This document shows positions 25,095 through 34,900 of a DNA stretch of 45,151 nt, in pieces. The notes beneath the pieces are model-generated. The model was not told the origin of the DNA. It worked only from the letters and a program-made list of their open reading frames with translations, and searched no databases. Position 1 is the stretch's first letter. Every line of letters begins with the position of its first letter. Origin of the DNA: Bacteroidota bacterium (GTDB lineage Bacteria; Bacteroidota; Bacteroidia; Chitinophagales; Saprospiraceae); NCBI GenBank assembly GCA_019136675.1, contig JAGVTV010000253.1, positions 1-45,151 of the forward strand, read 5' to 3'. The position numbers were made by a program, and so were the translations under genes.

Positions 25095-27044
25095 ATGGAG
25101 TCAGTTCAAAGCAAAATAGTTCAGGAATCCGGCGCAGGATTGAAGTACCAACTGAAAAGATTTGAAAAAATACCCATCAAAGTATGGGATAATCCCGAAG
25201 AGGGGGCTGTTCATATTGCCAGGTATATAGCCTTGTGCATAAGGCAAAAGCAGCAGGACAACGAAAACATAGTCCTCGGTCTGGCGACCGGCTCATCTCC
25301 TATCAAGGTGTATAACGAACTGGTCAGGTTGCACAAGGAGGAAGGCCTTTCTTTTCACAATGTGATCACATTCAACCTCGACGAATATTACCCTATGAAA
25401 CCTGATGCTCCGCAGTCTTATGTCAGGTTTATGAATGAATACCTGTTTAACCATATCGATATTAATCCGGCCAATGTGCACATTCCCAACGGGGACATTC
25501 CGATGGAGTATGTAGAAAATTTTTGCCAGGAATACGAGAAGAAAATCGAAATATCCGGAGGCATAGACATACAGATCCTGGGCATCGGCCGCACGGGTCA
25601 CATAGGGTTTAACGAACCGGGTTCATGGCTGACCTCCCGTACAAGGTTGGTCAAACTCGACCACCTGACCCGGATGGATGCGGTCAAGGATTTTGGCAAA
25701 GAAGAGTATGTACCTTACAGGGCTATTACCATGGGTATAGGGACCATCCTCAGGGCCAGACAGATATTTATCATGGCTTGGGGATCGCATAAGGCTGACA
25801 TCGTCAGGGAGGCTATAGAAGGCGAGGTAAGCGAGATGGTGCCGGCCACCTACCTTCAAAACCACGGGAATGTTAAATTTTATGTGGATGCAGCTGCCTC
25901 TGCATCTCTTACCAAGGTAAAGACACCATGGCTGGCAGGAATATGTGAATGGGACGAAAAACTCATTGCAAAGGCTGTCATCTGGCTATCTCTCAAACTT
26001 CGGAAACCCATCCTCAAACTGACAGATGAGGACTATATCAATAACGGCCTCTCTGAGCTCATTGCCGAATATGTGAGTGCTTACACGCTGAATATCAGGA
26101 TATTCAACAAGCTGCAGCATACCATCACCGGATGGCCCGGAGGCAAGCCCAATGCTGACGATTCGCACAGGCCTGAAAGGGCACACCCTGCCAAAAAGCG
26201 GGTTATTATTTTCAGCCCTCACCCGGATGATGATGTGATATCCATGGGTGGTACCTTCCTCAGGCTTGTGGAGCAAGGTCATGATGTGCATGTAGCATAT
26301 CAGGTATCCGGGAATATTGCAGTCCACGATTCCGACGCGTGGAGATACACTCAGTTTCTGGCAGATTTTGCTCAAAGTATGGGCATCGATAACCCTGAAA
26401 TTTTCAGGATAGCTGACAAAATTTCAAAATTTGTCGGCAACAAGGACATCAACGAAAACGACATCAAGGAACTGAGGCTGGTCAAAGGGCTGATACGCCG
26501 ACAGGAAGCCAGAAGTGGGGCCATGTACTGTGGTCTGGCAGAAAAGAATATCCACTTTTTAAATATGCCATTTTACGAAACCGGCGGCGTGAGAAAAAAC
26601 AAACTTTCGGAAGCCGATTATCAGATCATCGTCCAGTTGCTTAATGACATCAAGCCACACCAGGTCTATGCAGCCGGCGACCTGGCAGACCCGCACGGCA
26701 CACACAGGGTGTGTCTGGATGCCATCCTGGAAGCTTTTGAAAGGACCCGGGATCAGAAGTGGTGGAAAGACTGCTACCTGTGGCTTTACAGGGGAGCATG
26801 GCATGAGTGGCCCATTGATGAGATAGAAATGGCTGTGCCTATAAGTCCCGACGAGTTGATGAAAAAAAGGAAGGCCATATTTATGCACCAGTCTCAAAAA
26901 GACCATCCGGTATTCCCAGGAGAAGATACCCGTGAGTTCTGGCAGCGGGCCGAAGACAGAAACAAGGAGACGGCACACCTCTATAATACGCTCGGCCTTG
27001 CCGAATACGAGGCCATGGAGGCCTTTGTCAGGTGGAAATTTTAA
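25095..27044 (+). CDS. nagB: Glucosamine-6-phosphate deaminase fused to LmbE/PIG-L deacetylase-like domain
   Basis: This 649-residue two-domain cytoplasmic protein has a NagB domain at about 20-290, with the phosphate loop LGLATGSSPIKVY, the catalytic Asp in TFNLDEYYP (Asp96) and the His/Glu segment GIGRTGHIGFNEPGS (His169, Glu174). In E. coli NagB this segment reads N-D-G-H-I-A-F-N-E. Here the Asp141 equivalent is Thr167. The second domain (about 365-620) is LmbE/PIG-L, with the zinc motif SPHPDDD (375-381) and DPHGTHRVC. The fusion could deacetylate and deaminate GlcNAc-6-phosphate in one chain; no nagA gene is present. The start at 25095 follows from the promoter. susC follows after 40 bases. 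Confidence 0.92.
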   Translation: MESVQSKIVQESGAGLKYQLKRFEKIPIKVWDNPEEGAVHIARYIALCIRQKQQDNENIVLGLATGSSPIKVYNELVRLHKEEGLSFHNVITFNLDEYYPMKPDAPQSYVRFMNEYLFNHIDINPANVHIPNGDIPMEYVENFCQEYEKKIEISGGIDIQILGIGRTGHIGFNEPGSWLTSRTRLVKLDHLTRMDAVKDFGKEEYVPYRAITMGIGTILRARQIFIMAWGSHKADIVREAIEGEVSEMVPATYLQNHGNVKFYVDAAASASLTKVKTPWLAGICEWDEKLIAKAVIWLSLKLRKPILKLTDEDYINNGLSELIAEYVSAYTLNIRIFNKLQHTITGWPGGKPNADDSHRPERAHPAKKRVIIFSPHPDDDVISMGGTFLRLVEQGHDVHVAYQVSGNIAVHDSDAWRYTQFLADFAQSMGIDNPEIFRIADKISKFVGNKDINENDIKELRLVKGLIRRQEARSGAMYCGLAEKNIHFLNMPFYETGGVRKNKLSEADYQIIVQLLNDIKPHQVYAAGDLADPHGTHRVCLDAILEAFERTRDQKWWKDCYLWLYRGAWHEWPIDEIEMAVPISPDELMKKRKAIFMHQSQKDHPVFPGEDTREFWQRAEDRNKETAHLYNTLGLAEYEAMEAFVRWKF

Positions 27045-27084
27045 TTTTTCAATTTATACTGTTAACTTATTAAATCATTAAAGC

Positions 27085-30000
27085 ATGACGAAAATTTTTA
27101 AACAATTGTTTTCAGATGGCAGACACGGTACAAAAAGACCGGTACCGCTGGCCCTGTGCCTGCTGTTTGTGCTGTCCTCCTGGGGACTAAGTGCCCAAAC
27201 GGTTTCCGGTACGGTGACTGCTGACAAGGACGGATCACCCATGATCGGGGCTTCTGTCCTCGAAAAAGGGACCGCAAACGGCACGATCACCGACATTGAC
27301 GGTGGTTTCAGCCTGAAACTCACCAAGACACCGGCAGTGCTTGAAGTCTCCTACATAGGTTTTGGTACCAGGGAGGTTGAAGTTACCGGAGCCACATCCG
27401 GCTTGAGCATTGCCCTGTCAGAAGGTACTGCTCTCGACGAGGTGGTGGTCACAGCCCTCGGTATTTCGAGGGAGAAAAAAGGACTGACTTATGCCCTTGA
27501 TGAAGTGAAAGCCGAAAACCTTACCACATTCAAGGACGCAAACGTAATTAATTCCCTCCAGGGAAGATCCGCAGGCCTTTTTATCGGCAGGAGCGGATCC
27601 GGCATCGGAGGATCAACCAGGGTCGTACTTAGAGGTAACAAGTCCACCACCAACAACTCCCCACTTTACGTGATCGATGGCGTACCCATGAACAACACCA
27701 ACGGTGGCGAACAGGCAGGAATCTTTGGTGGAGGGATTGACAGCGGGGACGGCATCAGCAACATTAACCCCGAGGACATTGAGTCCATCAGTGTACTCAA
27801 AGGTGCCTCAGCTGCTGCCCTCTACGGATCAGGGGCAGTTAACGGGGTAATCCTCGTCACTACTAAAAAAGGTAAGGCCGGGGCACCCAAGATCAAGCTT
27901 TCATCAAGCTATGTATCAGACAGCCCGTTCAGCCTGCCTCCTTTGCAGTACAGTTATGCACAGACTGCAGCCGGCGACGTAACCTCCTGGGGTGCCAAAG
28001 GCAGTTTTAATGACCACGTGAGTGACTTTTTTCAGAACGGATCCAACTTCATCAATTCGGTATCCGTGGGCGGAGGCACAGACATTGCCCAGAGTTATTT
28101 CTCTTACAGCAATACCAGTGCAAAGGGTGTGGTACCCTCCAATACTCTGGGAAGGCACAATTTCAACTTCAATCAAACGGCTTCATTCTTTGACAAAAAG
28201 CTTAACCTTAAGGCCAATGTCAATTTTATTAAGCAGGATGTAGCAAACAGGCCTGCTTCGGGACTGTATTTCAATCCTCTTACCGGTTTGTATTTGTTCC
28301 CGAGAGGTCTTGACTTCGCAAATTACAAAAAGAACTTTGAGGTTTTTAATACGAACAGAAACCTAAACCTGCAAAACTGGCATGCAGACGCCGACATCCA
28401 GCAAAACCCTTACTGGATCATCAACCGCAATCTCAGCGACAATTCCAGAAACAGGGTAATTTCAGGACTGACCACATCCTATGCTTTCAACGATTGGCTC
28501 AGCCTCCAGCTCAGGGGCAATATCGACAAGTCATTTGACAATTTTGAGCAGAGGATCTATGCCGGTACTCAGGGTACGCTTTCGCACCCTAATGGGAGAT
28601 ATGGCTTTTCAAAACTGACCAATACCTTATTGTATGGCGATGCTATCTTGAACATTAAGAGGGATTTTTCAGAAAAACTGAGTTTTGATGCAAGTGTGGG
28701 AGTTTCACACAACAATCGCCAGGTATACAGCCTCCTCACTGACTCAGGTACCAATGGCGGACTTAATTTTGCCAATGAATTCAGCCTTCAAAACATCAAA
28801 AATCCGATTCAGGGTACACTTTCAGAAGGACTGTCAAGGGTTAAGACCAATTCAGTTTTTGCCAGCACACAGTTTGGGTATGATAATTTCCTTTATCTGG
28901 ATATCACCGGCAGAAACGATTGGTCCAGTTCGCTGCCAGGCAAGTCGTTCTTTTATCCTTCCGTGGGTTTGAGCAGCATAATCACCGAGAAAATGGACCT
29001 TGGCGGCATTAACTTTGCCAAGATCAGAGCATCCTATGCCATCGTAGGTTCCGGTATTCCTGCTTACCTCAACAACCCTATCCAGGAAAGGCACCAGATA
29101 GTAAACGGCCAACTTGCTCTTACCACTGTAGGTGTAATACCTGGAACAGAGCTCAAGCCTGAAAAGTCCAAGTCATTTGAAGTAGGTCTGGATATGAGGG
29201 CCCTTGACAACAGACTCAGTCTCGACCTTACGTATTATAAAAACAATACCATAGACCAGTTTATCCAGATAGCTGCTCCTTCAGGCTCAGGATTTACCAA
29301 TTATCTGGTAAATGCAGGTAATATTCAAAACTCCGGTATTGAAGGTCTCATAGGATATCAGATCCTGAAAGGAAGTGATTTAAGCTGGAACGCCTCCCTC
29401 AACTTCACTAAGAATACCAATAAGGTTATTGCTGTACATCCTACCCTGGATGATGACGACGCTCCTTTATTTATTACCAATGAGGGTGTAAACAGTTACA
29501 GGATGGTGCTGAAGAAAGGCGGACAGTTTGGCGACATCTATGGTGTGGCTTTTGATAGAGATGCACAGGGACGCATCATCGTGGATGCAGATGGCAATCC
29601 TACCAAAAAGGACGGCTACTTTAACCTTGGCAATGCCAATCCAAATTTCATGGCGGGTCTCAACAATGAGATCACTATCAAGGGTGTCAATGTGAGGTTC
29701 CTCATTGACGGAAGATTTGGCGGTAAGGTGATGTCCATCACTCAGTCCATGCTTGACTTGTTTGGCGTGTCTCAGGAATCAGCAGATGCAAGGGATGCAG
29801 GAGGTGTTACCATTAATGCAGCGACCAAAGACGGCGTGGCTGTTACAAAAATGGATGCCAAAAAGTACTATTCAGCAGTGGGCGGACGTAACGGTATCAC
29901 CGAAGCCTATATGTACGATGCGACCAATATCAGGCTCAGGGAATTGTCCGTAGGCTACACACTACCTAAATCCATCATCTCCGGCAAGGGGACCATCAAA

Positions 30001-30165
30001 AATGTAAAGGTGAATCTCATAGGAAGAAATCTTTTCTTCTTCACAAAGAAGGCACCATTTGACCCGGATCTGACATTCTCTACCGGTGTTGGCCTTCAGG
30101 GCGTGGATGTATTCAGTATTCCGACTACCCGCAGTTTGGGTGTGAGCCTTTCCGTTGATCTTTAA
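27085..30165 (+). CDS. SusC/RagA-family TonB-dependent outer-membrane transporter
   Basis: This 1026-residue protein has a signal peptide (about 1-38, ending GLSAQ) and a CarboxypepD-regulatory-like domain (VSGTVTADKDGSPMIGASVLEKGT, about 40-115). The SusC motif DEVVVTALGISREKKGLTYA and the plug domain (about 130-250, with PLYVIDGVPMNN and ISVLKGASAAALYGSGAVNGVILVTTKKG) come next. A long beta-barrel ends in a typical final strand (TTRSLGVSLSVDL). With the SusD-like lipoprotein that follows, it imports oligosaccharides through the outer membrane using TonB energy. It lies 40 bases after the NagB-LmbE gene with no promoter seen between them, so it should share that promoter. Amino-sugar oligomers are the likely cargo. 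Confidence 0.96.
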   Translation: MTKIFKQLFSDGRHGTKRPVPLALCLLFVLSSWGLSAQTVSGTVTADKDGSPMIGASVLEKGTANGTITDIDGGFSLKLTKTPAVLEVSYIGFGTREVEVTGATSGLSIALSEGTALDEVVVTALGISREKKGLTYALDEVKAENLTTFKDANVINSLQGRSAGLFIGRSGSGIGGSTRVVLRGNKSTTNNSPLYVIDGVPMNNTNGGEQAGIFGGGIDSGDGISNINPEDIESISVLKGASAAALYGSGAVNGVILVTTKKGKAGAPKIKLSSSYVSDSPFSLPPLQYSYAQTAAGDVTSWGAKGSFNDHVSDFFQNGSNFINSVSVGGGTDIAQSYFSYSNTSAKGVVPSNTLGRHNFNFNQTASFFDKKLNLKANVNFIKQDVANRPASGLYFNPLTGLYLFPRGLDFANYKKNFEVFNTNRNLNLQNWHADADIQQNPYWIINRNLSDNSRNRVISGLTTSYAFNDWLSLQLRGNIDKSFDNFEQRIYAGTQGTLSHPNGRYGFSKLTNTLLYGDAILNIKRDFSEKLSFDASVGVSHNNRQVYSLLTDSGTNGGLNFANEFSLQNIKNPIQGTLSEGLSRVKTNSVFASTQFGYDNFLYLDITGRNDWSSSLPGKSFFYPSVGLSSIITEKMDLGGINFAKIRASYAIVGSGIPAYLNNPIQERHQIVNGQLALTTVGVIPGTELKPEKSKSFEVGLDMRALDNRLSLDLTYYKNNTIDQFIQIAAPSGSGFTNYLVNAGNIQNSGIEGLIGYQILKGSDLSWNASLNFTKNTNKVIAVHPTLDDDDAPLFITNEGVNSYRMVLKKGGQFGDIYGVAFDRDAQGRIIVDADGNPTKKDGYFNLGNANPNFMAGLNNEITIKGVNVRFLIDGRFGGKVMSITQSMLDLFGVSQESADARDAGGVTINAATKDGVAVTKMDAKKYYSAVGGRNGITEAYMYDATNIRLRELSVGYTLPKSIISGKGTIKNVKVNLIGRNLFFFTKKAPFDPDLTFSTGVGLQGVDVFSIPTTRSLGVSLSVDL

Positions 30166-30193
30166 TTTTATAAAAGTCAAAACACATAAAAAA

Positions 30194-31777
30194 ATGAAAT
30201 TTAAAATAATAACCATTTTGACAATATTTGCGGCATTGGGCTCGTGGGTGGCGTTTACGGGTTGTGACAAGGATTTTGATGAATTTAACAAAGACCCATA
30301 TGCTGTTACAGAAACCGAACTCGGTGCCGACTACCGGTTGATAGGCGAGCCGTTTATCAATACCATAAGGAATATTTATGTGCAGGGACCTGCCTGGATC
30401 ACTCAGTTGCAGCAAAACCTTCTCGGTGATGTATATTCCGGTTATATGATGCCGCCTACACCATTTGCCGGTAACAGCAATAATATGAACTATAATTTTG
30501 TAGATGGCTGGAATACATGGGCATGGAATCCTGCCTACAATGTGATGTCCAGTGCCAAGTTTGTCAAGGAAAAGGCAGGAACGGACTATCCTGAATTTGT
30601 TGCCTGGATGGACATCGTAAAAGTGGCCGCCATGCACCGGTTGTCCGATATGTTCGGCCCTATTATTTACTCAGAATTTGGAAAAGTATCCGATGACGGC
30701 ACAATTCTTTACGATTGTCAGGAAAAGGTCTATGACCAGTTTTTCAAAGACCTCGATAGTGGTGTGGCCGGACTTACAAAGTATGTCAACGACAATCCGG
30801 GAGCCAAGCCTTTTGCAGCATTTGACGAAGTATATGCTGGTGACATTCCCAAGTGGATAAAGCTGGCCAACTCTATGAGGCTCAGGCTTGCTATCAGGAT
30901 CTCAAAGGTTGATCCTGCCAGAGCCAAAGCCGAGGGCGAAAAAGCTCTGGCTAACACCTACGGAGTGATCACCGACAACGGCGATAACTTTGTGGTAAAA
31001 ACCGGCCTTGAGCATCCTCTCAATGTAATGAGCGGTGCATGGAATGACGTAAGAATGGGAGCTCCCATGGAATCCATCCTGAAGGGTTACAATGACCCAA
31101 GGCTCGGTGTTTACTTTGAGCAGTCAAAGCAGTTCCCTGGTGATTACAAGGGAATCAGGCAAGGTATAGCCATCGCCAGCAAAGGTCAGTACGAAAACTT
31201 CTCAGCCCTCAAGAAGCTGGGAGATGTACAGCTGATGACTGCTGCTGAAGTTACCTTCCTCAGGGCCGAAGCAGCCCTCAGAGGTTGGGCCGGAGCAGGC
31301 GGCAGTGCCAAGGAACTCTATGAAGCAGGAATTACAGCATCTTTTGCTCAGCATGGTGCCTCCGGCACAGCCGCATATCTGGCAGATGCCACCTCAAAGC
31401 CTGTGCCATATGTAGACCCTGTAAACCCGGCCAACTCAGTGGATGCATCATCTCCAAATCTCAGCACGGCAACCATTGCCTGGAATGATGCAGCTTCTAC
31501 GGAAGCCAAGCTGGAAAAGATCATCACTCAAAAGTGGATTGCAATGTTTCCGGACGGTCAGGAAGCCTGGTCTGAATTCAGAAGAACAGGCTATCCCAAG
31601 CTTTTCCCTGTTGTGGTTAACAACAGTGGTGGTACCATCGATACCGAAAAGCAGGTAAAGAGAGTCAAGTTTATCGGCAACGAATATGCTCAAAACCCGA
31701 AGGGGGTTGCCTCAGGTGTGGCCTGTCTTAAAGGCCCCGATACTGGTGGTACCAACTTATGGTGGGACGTGGATTAA
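30194..31777 (+). CDS. SusD/RagB-like nutrient-binding lipoprotein
   Basis: This 527-residue surface lipoprotein has the lipobox FTGC (Cys24). An acidic start, DKDFDEFNKDPYAV, is typical of the SusD-like_2 group paired with SusC. Helical TPR-like regions follow (MDIVKVAAMHRLSDMFGPI, and FLRAEAALRGW near 355-365). The C-terminal part has KIITQKWIAMFPDGQEAWSEFRRTGYP, the usual SusD end motif. It caps the SusC barrel and captures glycan. The ATG at 30194 gives the lipoprotein signal, while an in-frame ATG at 30155 would overlap susC. A strong terminator follows 23 bases after the stop. Confidence 0.95.
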   Translation: MKFKIITILTIFAALGSWVAFTGCDKDFDEFNKDPYAVTETELGADYRLIGEPFINTIRNIYVQGPAWITQLQQNLLGDVYSGYMMPPTPFAGNSNNMNYNFVDGWNTWAWNPAYNVMSSAKFVKEKAGTDYPEFVAWMDIVKVAAMHRLSDMFGPIIYSEFGKVSDDGTILYDCQEKVYDQFFKDLDSGVAGLTKYVNDNPGAKPFAAFDEVYAGDIPKWIKLANSMRLRLAIRISKVDPARAKAEGEKALANTYGVITDNGDNFVVKTGLEHPLNVMSGAWNDVRMGAPMESILKGYNDPRLGVYFEQSKQFPGDYKGIRQGIAIASKGQYENFSALKKLGDVQLMTAAEVTFLRAEAALRGWAGAGGSAKELYEAGITASFAQHGASGTAAYLADATSKPVPYVDPVNPANSVDASSPNLSTATIAWNDAASTEAKLEKIITQKWIAMFPDGQEAWSEFRRTGYPKLFPVVVNNSGGTIDTEKQVKRVKFIGNEYAQNPKGVASGVACLKGPDTGGTNLWWDVD

Positions 31778-31800
31778 TAAGTGATTGATTAATTAAAAGT

Positions 31801-31859
31801 ACAGGGGGACGGAAAAAAATTCATGTGGCTTTATGGATTTATTTCCGCCCCCTGTTTTT
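31801..31859 (+). terminator. Intrinsic terminator after susD
   Basis: ACAGGGGGACGGAAA pairs with TTTCCGCCCCCTGT (one bulged base) across a 26-base loop and is followed by TTTTTA. It separates the NagB-LmbE/susC/susD unit from the seven-gene unit downstream, which has its own promoter. Confidence 0.85.
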
Positions 31860-31876
31860 ATATACTGTGTAAAAAA

Positions 31877-31907
31877 TTGCATATCTGAAAGCCAAGTGAT
31901 ACTTTTG
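31877..31907 (+). promoter_or_regulatory. Promoter of the seven-gene downstream unit
   Basis: TTG at 31877-31879 (in ATTG) and TACTTTTG at 31900-31907 are 20 bases apart. Transcription should begin near 31912, 11 bases before the ATG at 31923. No copy of the LacI palindrome is present here. Confidence 0.7.
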
Positions 31908-31922
31908 AATCAAATAGAAGCC

Positions 31923-34900
31923 ATGTTTTCCAAACCGAAGATTTACCTCCTTTGCACCCTCCTTTTCCTGGCAGCAGGAGCATGTAAAAAGGAAAATAAT
32001 AGTATGTTTACCTTGCTTGAGAAGGACGACACAGGTCTGGATTTCAGAAACATCCTCAAGGAAACCGAAAATTTCAATATTTTTAAATACCAGTATTTCT
32101 ACAATGGAGGAGGCGTGGCCGTAGCCGATTTTGACAACGACGGCCGGCAGGACCTCTTTTTTACAGGCAATATGGTCAAAAACCGCCTGTTTATCAATCA
32201 GGGTGAAATGGAATTCAGGGACGTGACGGAGTCTTCCGGCGTTGCCGCCAATGAAGGCTGGTGTACCGGGGCCAATGCCGTAGACATCAACAATGACGGA
32301 TGGATGGATATTTATGTTTGCAGGGCCGGATACCCATTTCCCAAACTGCGTAAAAACCTGCTGCTCATCAATAACGGCAACCTGACATTTACCGACAAGG
32401 CCGCAGAATATGGCCTGGATGATGATTCCTATTCCACTCATTCGGCATTTTTTGACTATGACAGGGATGGAGACCTAGATATGTTTCTGCTCAATCACAG
32501 TGCACCGGAGTATTCCAAAGGCAGTCTTGAAATTTTTAAGCTAAAAAATAAAAGAGAGCCTGAACTCGAAAGCAAGCTTTTCAGAAATGACAGTGGTAAG
32601 TTTACCAATGTCAATGTTGAGGCAGGAATTTCCGGCAACGTTCTGAGCCTCAGCCTGGGGCTGGGCGTGGCTGACATCAACAATGACGGGTGGGACGATG
32701 TCTTCATAGGCAATGATTTTAATGAATCCGACTATCTTTTCCTCAACAATGGCAATGGAACCTTTACAGAATCCTCCAAAAAAGCCTTTGATCACACTTC
32801 TATGTTCAGTATGGGGTGCGACATTGCCGACATCAACAACGACGGCTTTATGGACATGGTGTCGCTGGATATGCTTCCCGAAGGAAATTATCTTCAAAAG
32901 ATGCACTCGGGTGCCGACAACTACAATAAGATAGAAGAAATGATAAAAAACGGCTTCCAGCCACAGTTTAGCAAAAATGTACTCCAGATAAATCACGGCG
33001 ACGGTTCTTTTTCGGAATGTGCCCAGATGTATGGAGTGTCAAATACCGACTGGAGCTGGGCCAGCTTGTTTTTTGATTTTGACAATGACAGTTATCAGGA
33101 TCTGTTTATTTCCAACGGTTACCTTCGGGACCACACAGACATGGATTTTCTGCAATTTACAGCCGATCAGGTGGTCAAAGCCGACAAAGGTGAGAATCCC
33201 GTGACTTTTGAACAATATATGGCCAGCATGCCTCCTATAAACCAGCCAAACTATTTTTATGCAAACAGCTCAGGAAAAAAATTTGAAAACAAGGCTCCTG
33301 AATGGGGGCTCACCAAACCAAGTGTGTCACACGGTGCCGCCTATAGCGACCTCGACAATGACGGAGACCTGGATCTGGTGGTGACAAACGTGGGAGATTA
33401 TGCCTATATTTATAAAAACAACAACAAATCAGACAACAATTACCTGACAGTCAAGCTAAAAGGCTCCAAAAACAATCTCAACGGGATAGGGGCCCGTGTC
33501 ACACTCATCAGTGGCAATACAACCCTTGTCAAAGATCTTCAGCCCAGCCGGGGCTTCCTTTCCACTATGGAGCAAAAAGTGTTTTTTGGCCTTGGAGATA
33601 TTAACAAGATAGACCGTGTCATTGTCAGATGGCCGGACGGTCTCACACAGGTCGCTGCAGCATCAACGGTCAATACAGTTTTGGAAATCAGCTATGATCC
33701 GGCAGCAAAATCAGGGCAGACACTTGCATCGCCAACCCCCGAGTATGTGCAGGTGTCAGATGTTCCTGGGTTTAATTATGCTCTGGACGAATTTAACGAT
33801 CTTAAAGCCCAGGGGCTTCTACCGTACTTTTTGACCGACAGGGGTCCGGCATGCCTGATTGCCGATCTCAACCGGGATGGGCTTGAAGACTTCCTGCTGA
33901 CAGGCAATAACGTGACTCCTTCAAAACTCTATATTCAGGCTCAAAACGGTACATTCCAGACCTCCGGCCTGCCTGTCAACGGTGTAGAGATTTCAGATAT
34001 TCAGGCCATTGACGGGCCCAACGGGCCGGACCTTATCGTGGCTGCAGGCTCCTACAAATATAATGAGTCCCACCCGGATAAGGGTGTCCACGTCCTCCGC
34101 AACAATGGCAGGGGCGGCTTTACAAAACACAGTTTTACTCCATTGGCATCGACCAATCCGTCTGCCATAGCCCTTACCGACACAGACAATGACGGAGACA
34201 AAGACCTGATAATAGGAGGCACCTGTCATTTTGGAAAGTTTCCCGTCTCTACGCCGGTGATAATTTTACCCAATAAAGGAGATAATGTTTTTACAGATCC
34301 GGTGGCCACAGACCTGCCTGCAGGTTTGGTCACGGATATGGTGACTGCAGATATCAACGGTGACGGCCGGGACGAAATAATCACTTGTGGTGAATGGATG
34401 CCTTTGAGGATCTTTTCCGCCGAAAACGGCAAACTCACGGACAAGACTTCCGTCTTTCTGGACCGGGATCACAAAGGCCTTTGGAAAACGCTGCACCTTG
34501 TCAAAGACCAGTCAGGCATTTCTGTTATTGCTGGCAATCTCGGGCTTAACTCGCAGCTTACCGCTTCGGCAGAGCACCCGATGAAATTATTTTATGAAGA
34601 CTACGACCAGAACGGAAGTTACGACCCCATCCTGGCCTATCATCTTTCCGGCGGATTGTACCCATTTGCTCCGAGAGAGGATATGATCAAACAAGTGCCT
34701 GTGCTCAATAAGAGATTCAACACCTTCAGCCTGTACGCAAAGGCGACCGTTGCGGATCTGCTTGGCGAGGCTCATTTTGCTAAAGCAAAACCTCTGGAGA
34801 TCAATACACTGGCCAACTCTGTCTTTAGGTTCAGGGGAGGCCAGGGAGTCAGGGAGGACCTTCCCGCAGAGGTCCAGGTTGCACCGGTATATGCCTGTGC

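Noticed and set aside
25473-25484. Palindrome AATGTGCACATT similar to the operator
   Set aside because: It lies deep inside the NagB coding sequence and is fully explained by the codons for Asn-Val-His-Ile. It is shorter than the promoter palindrome and not placed to regulate.
31833-31922. N-terminal extension of the UnbV lipoprotein
   Set aside because: It would run through the terminator hairpin and the promoter, and would bury the lipoprotein signal peptide.
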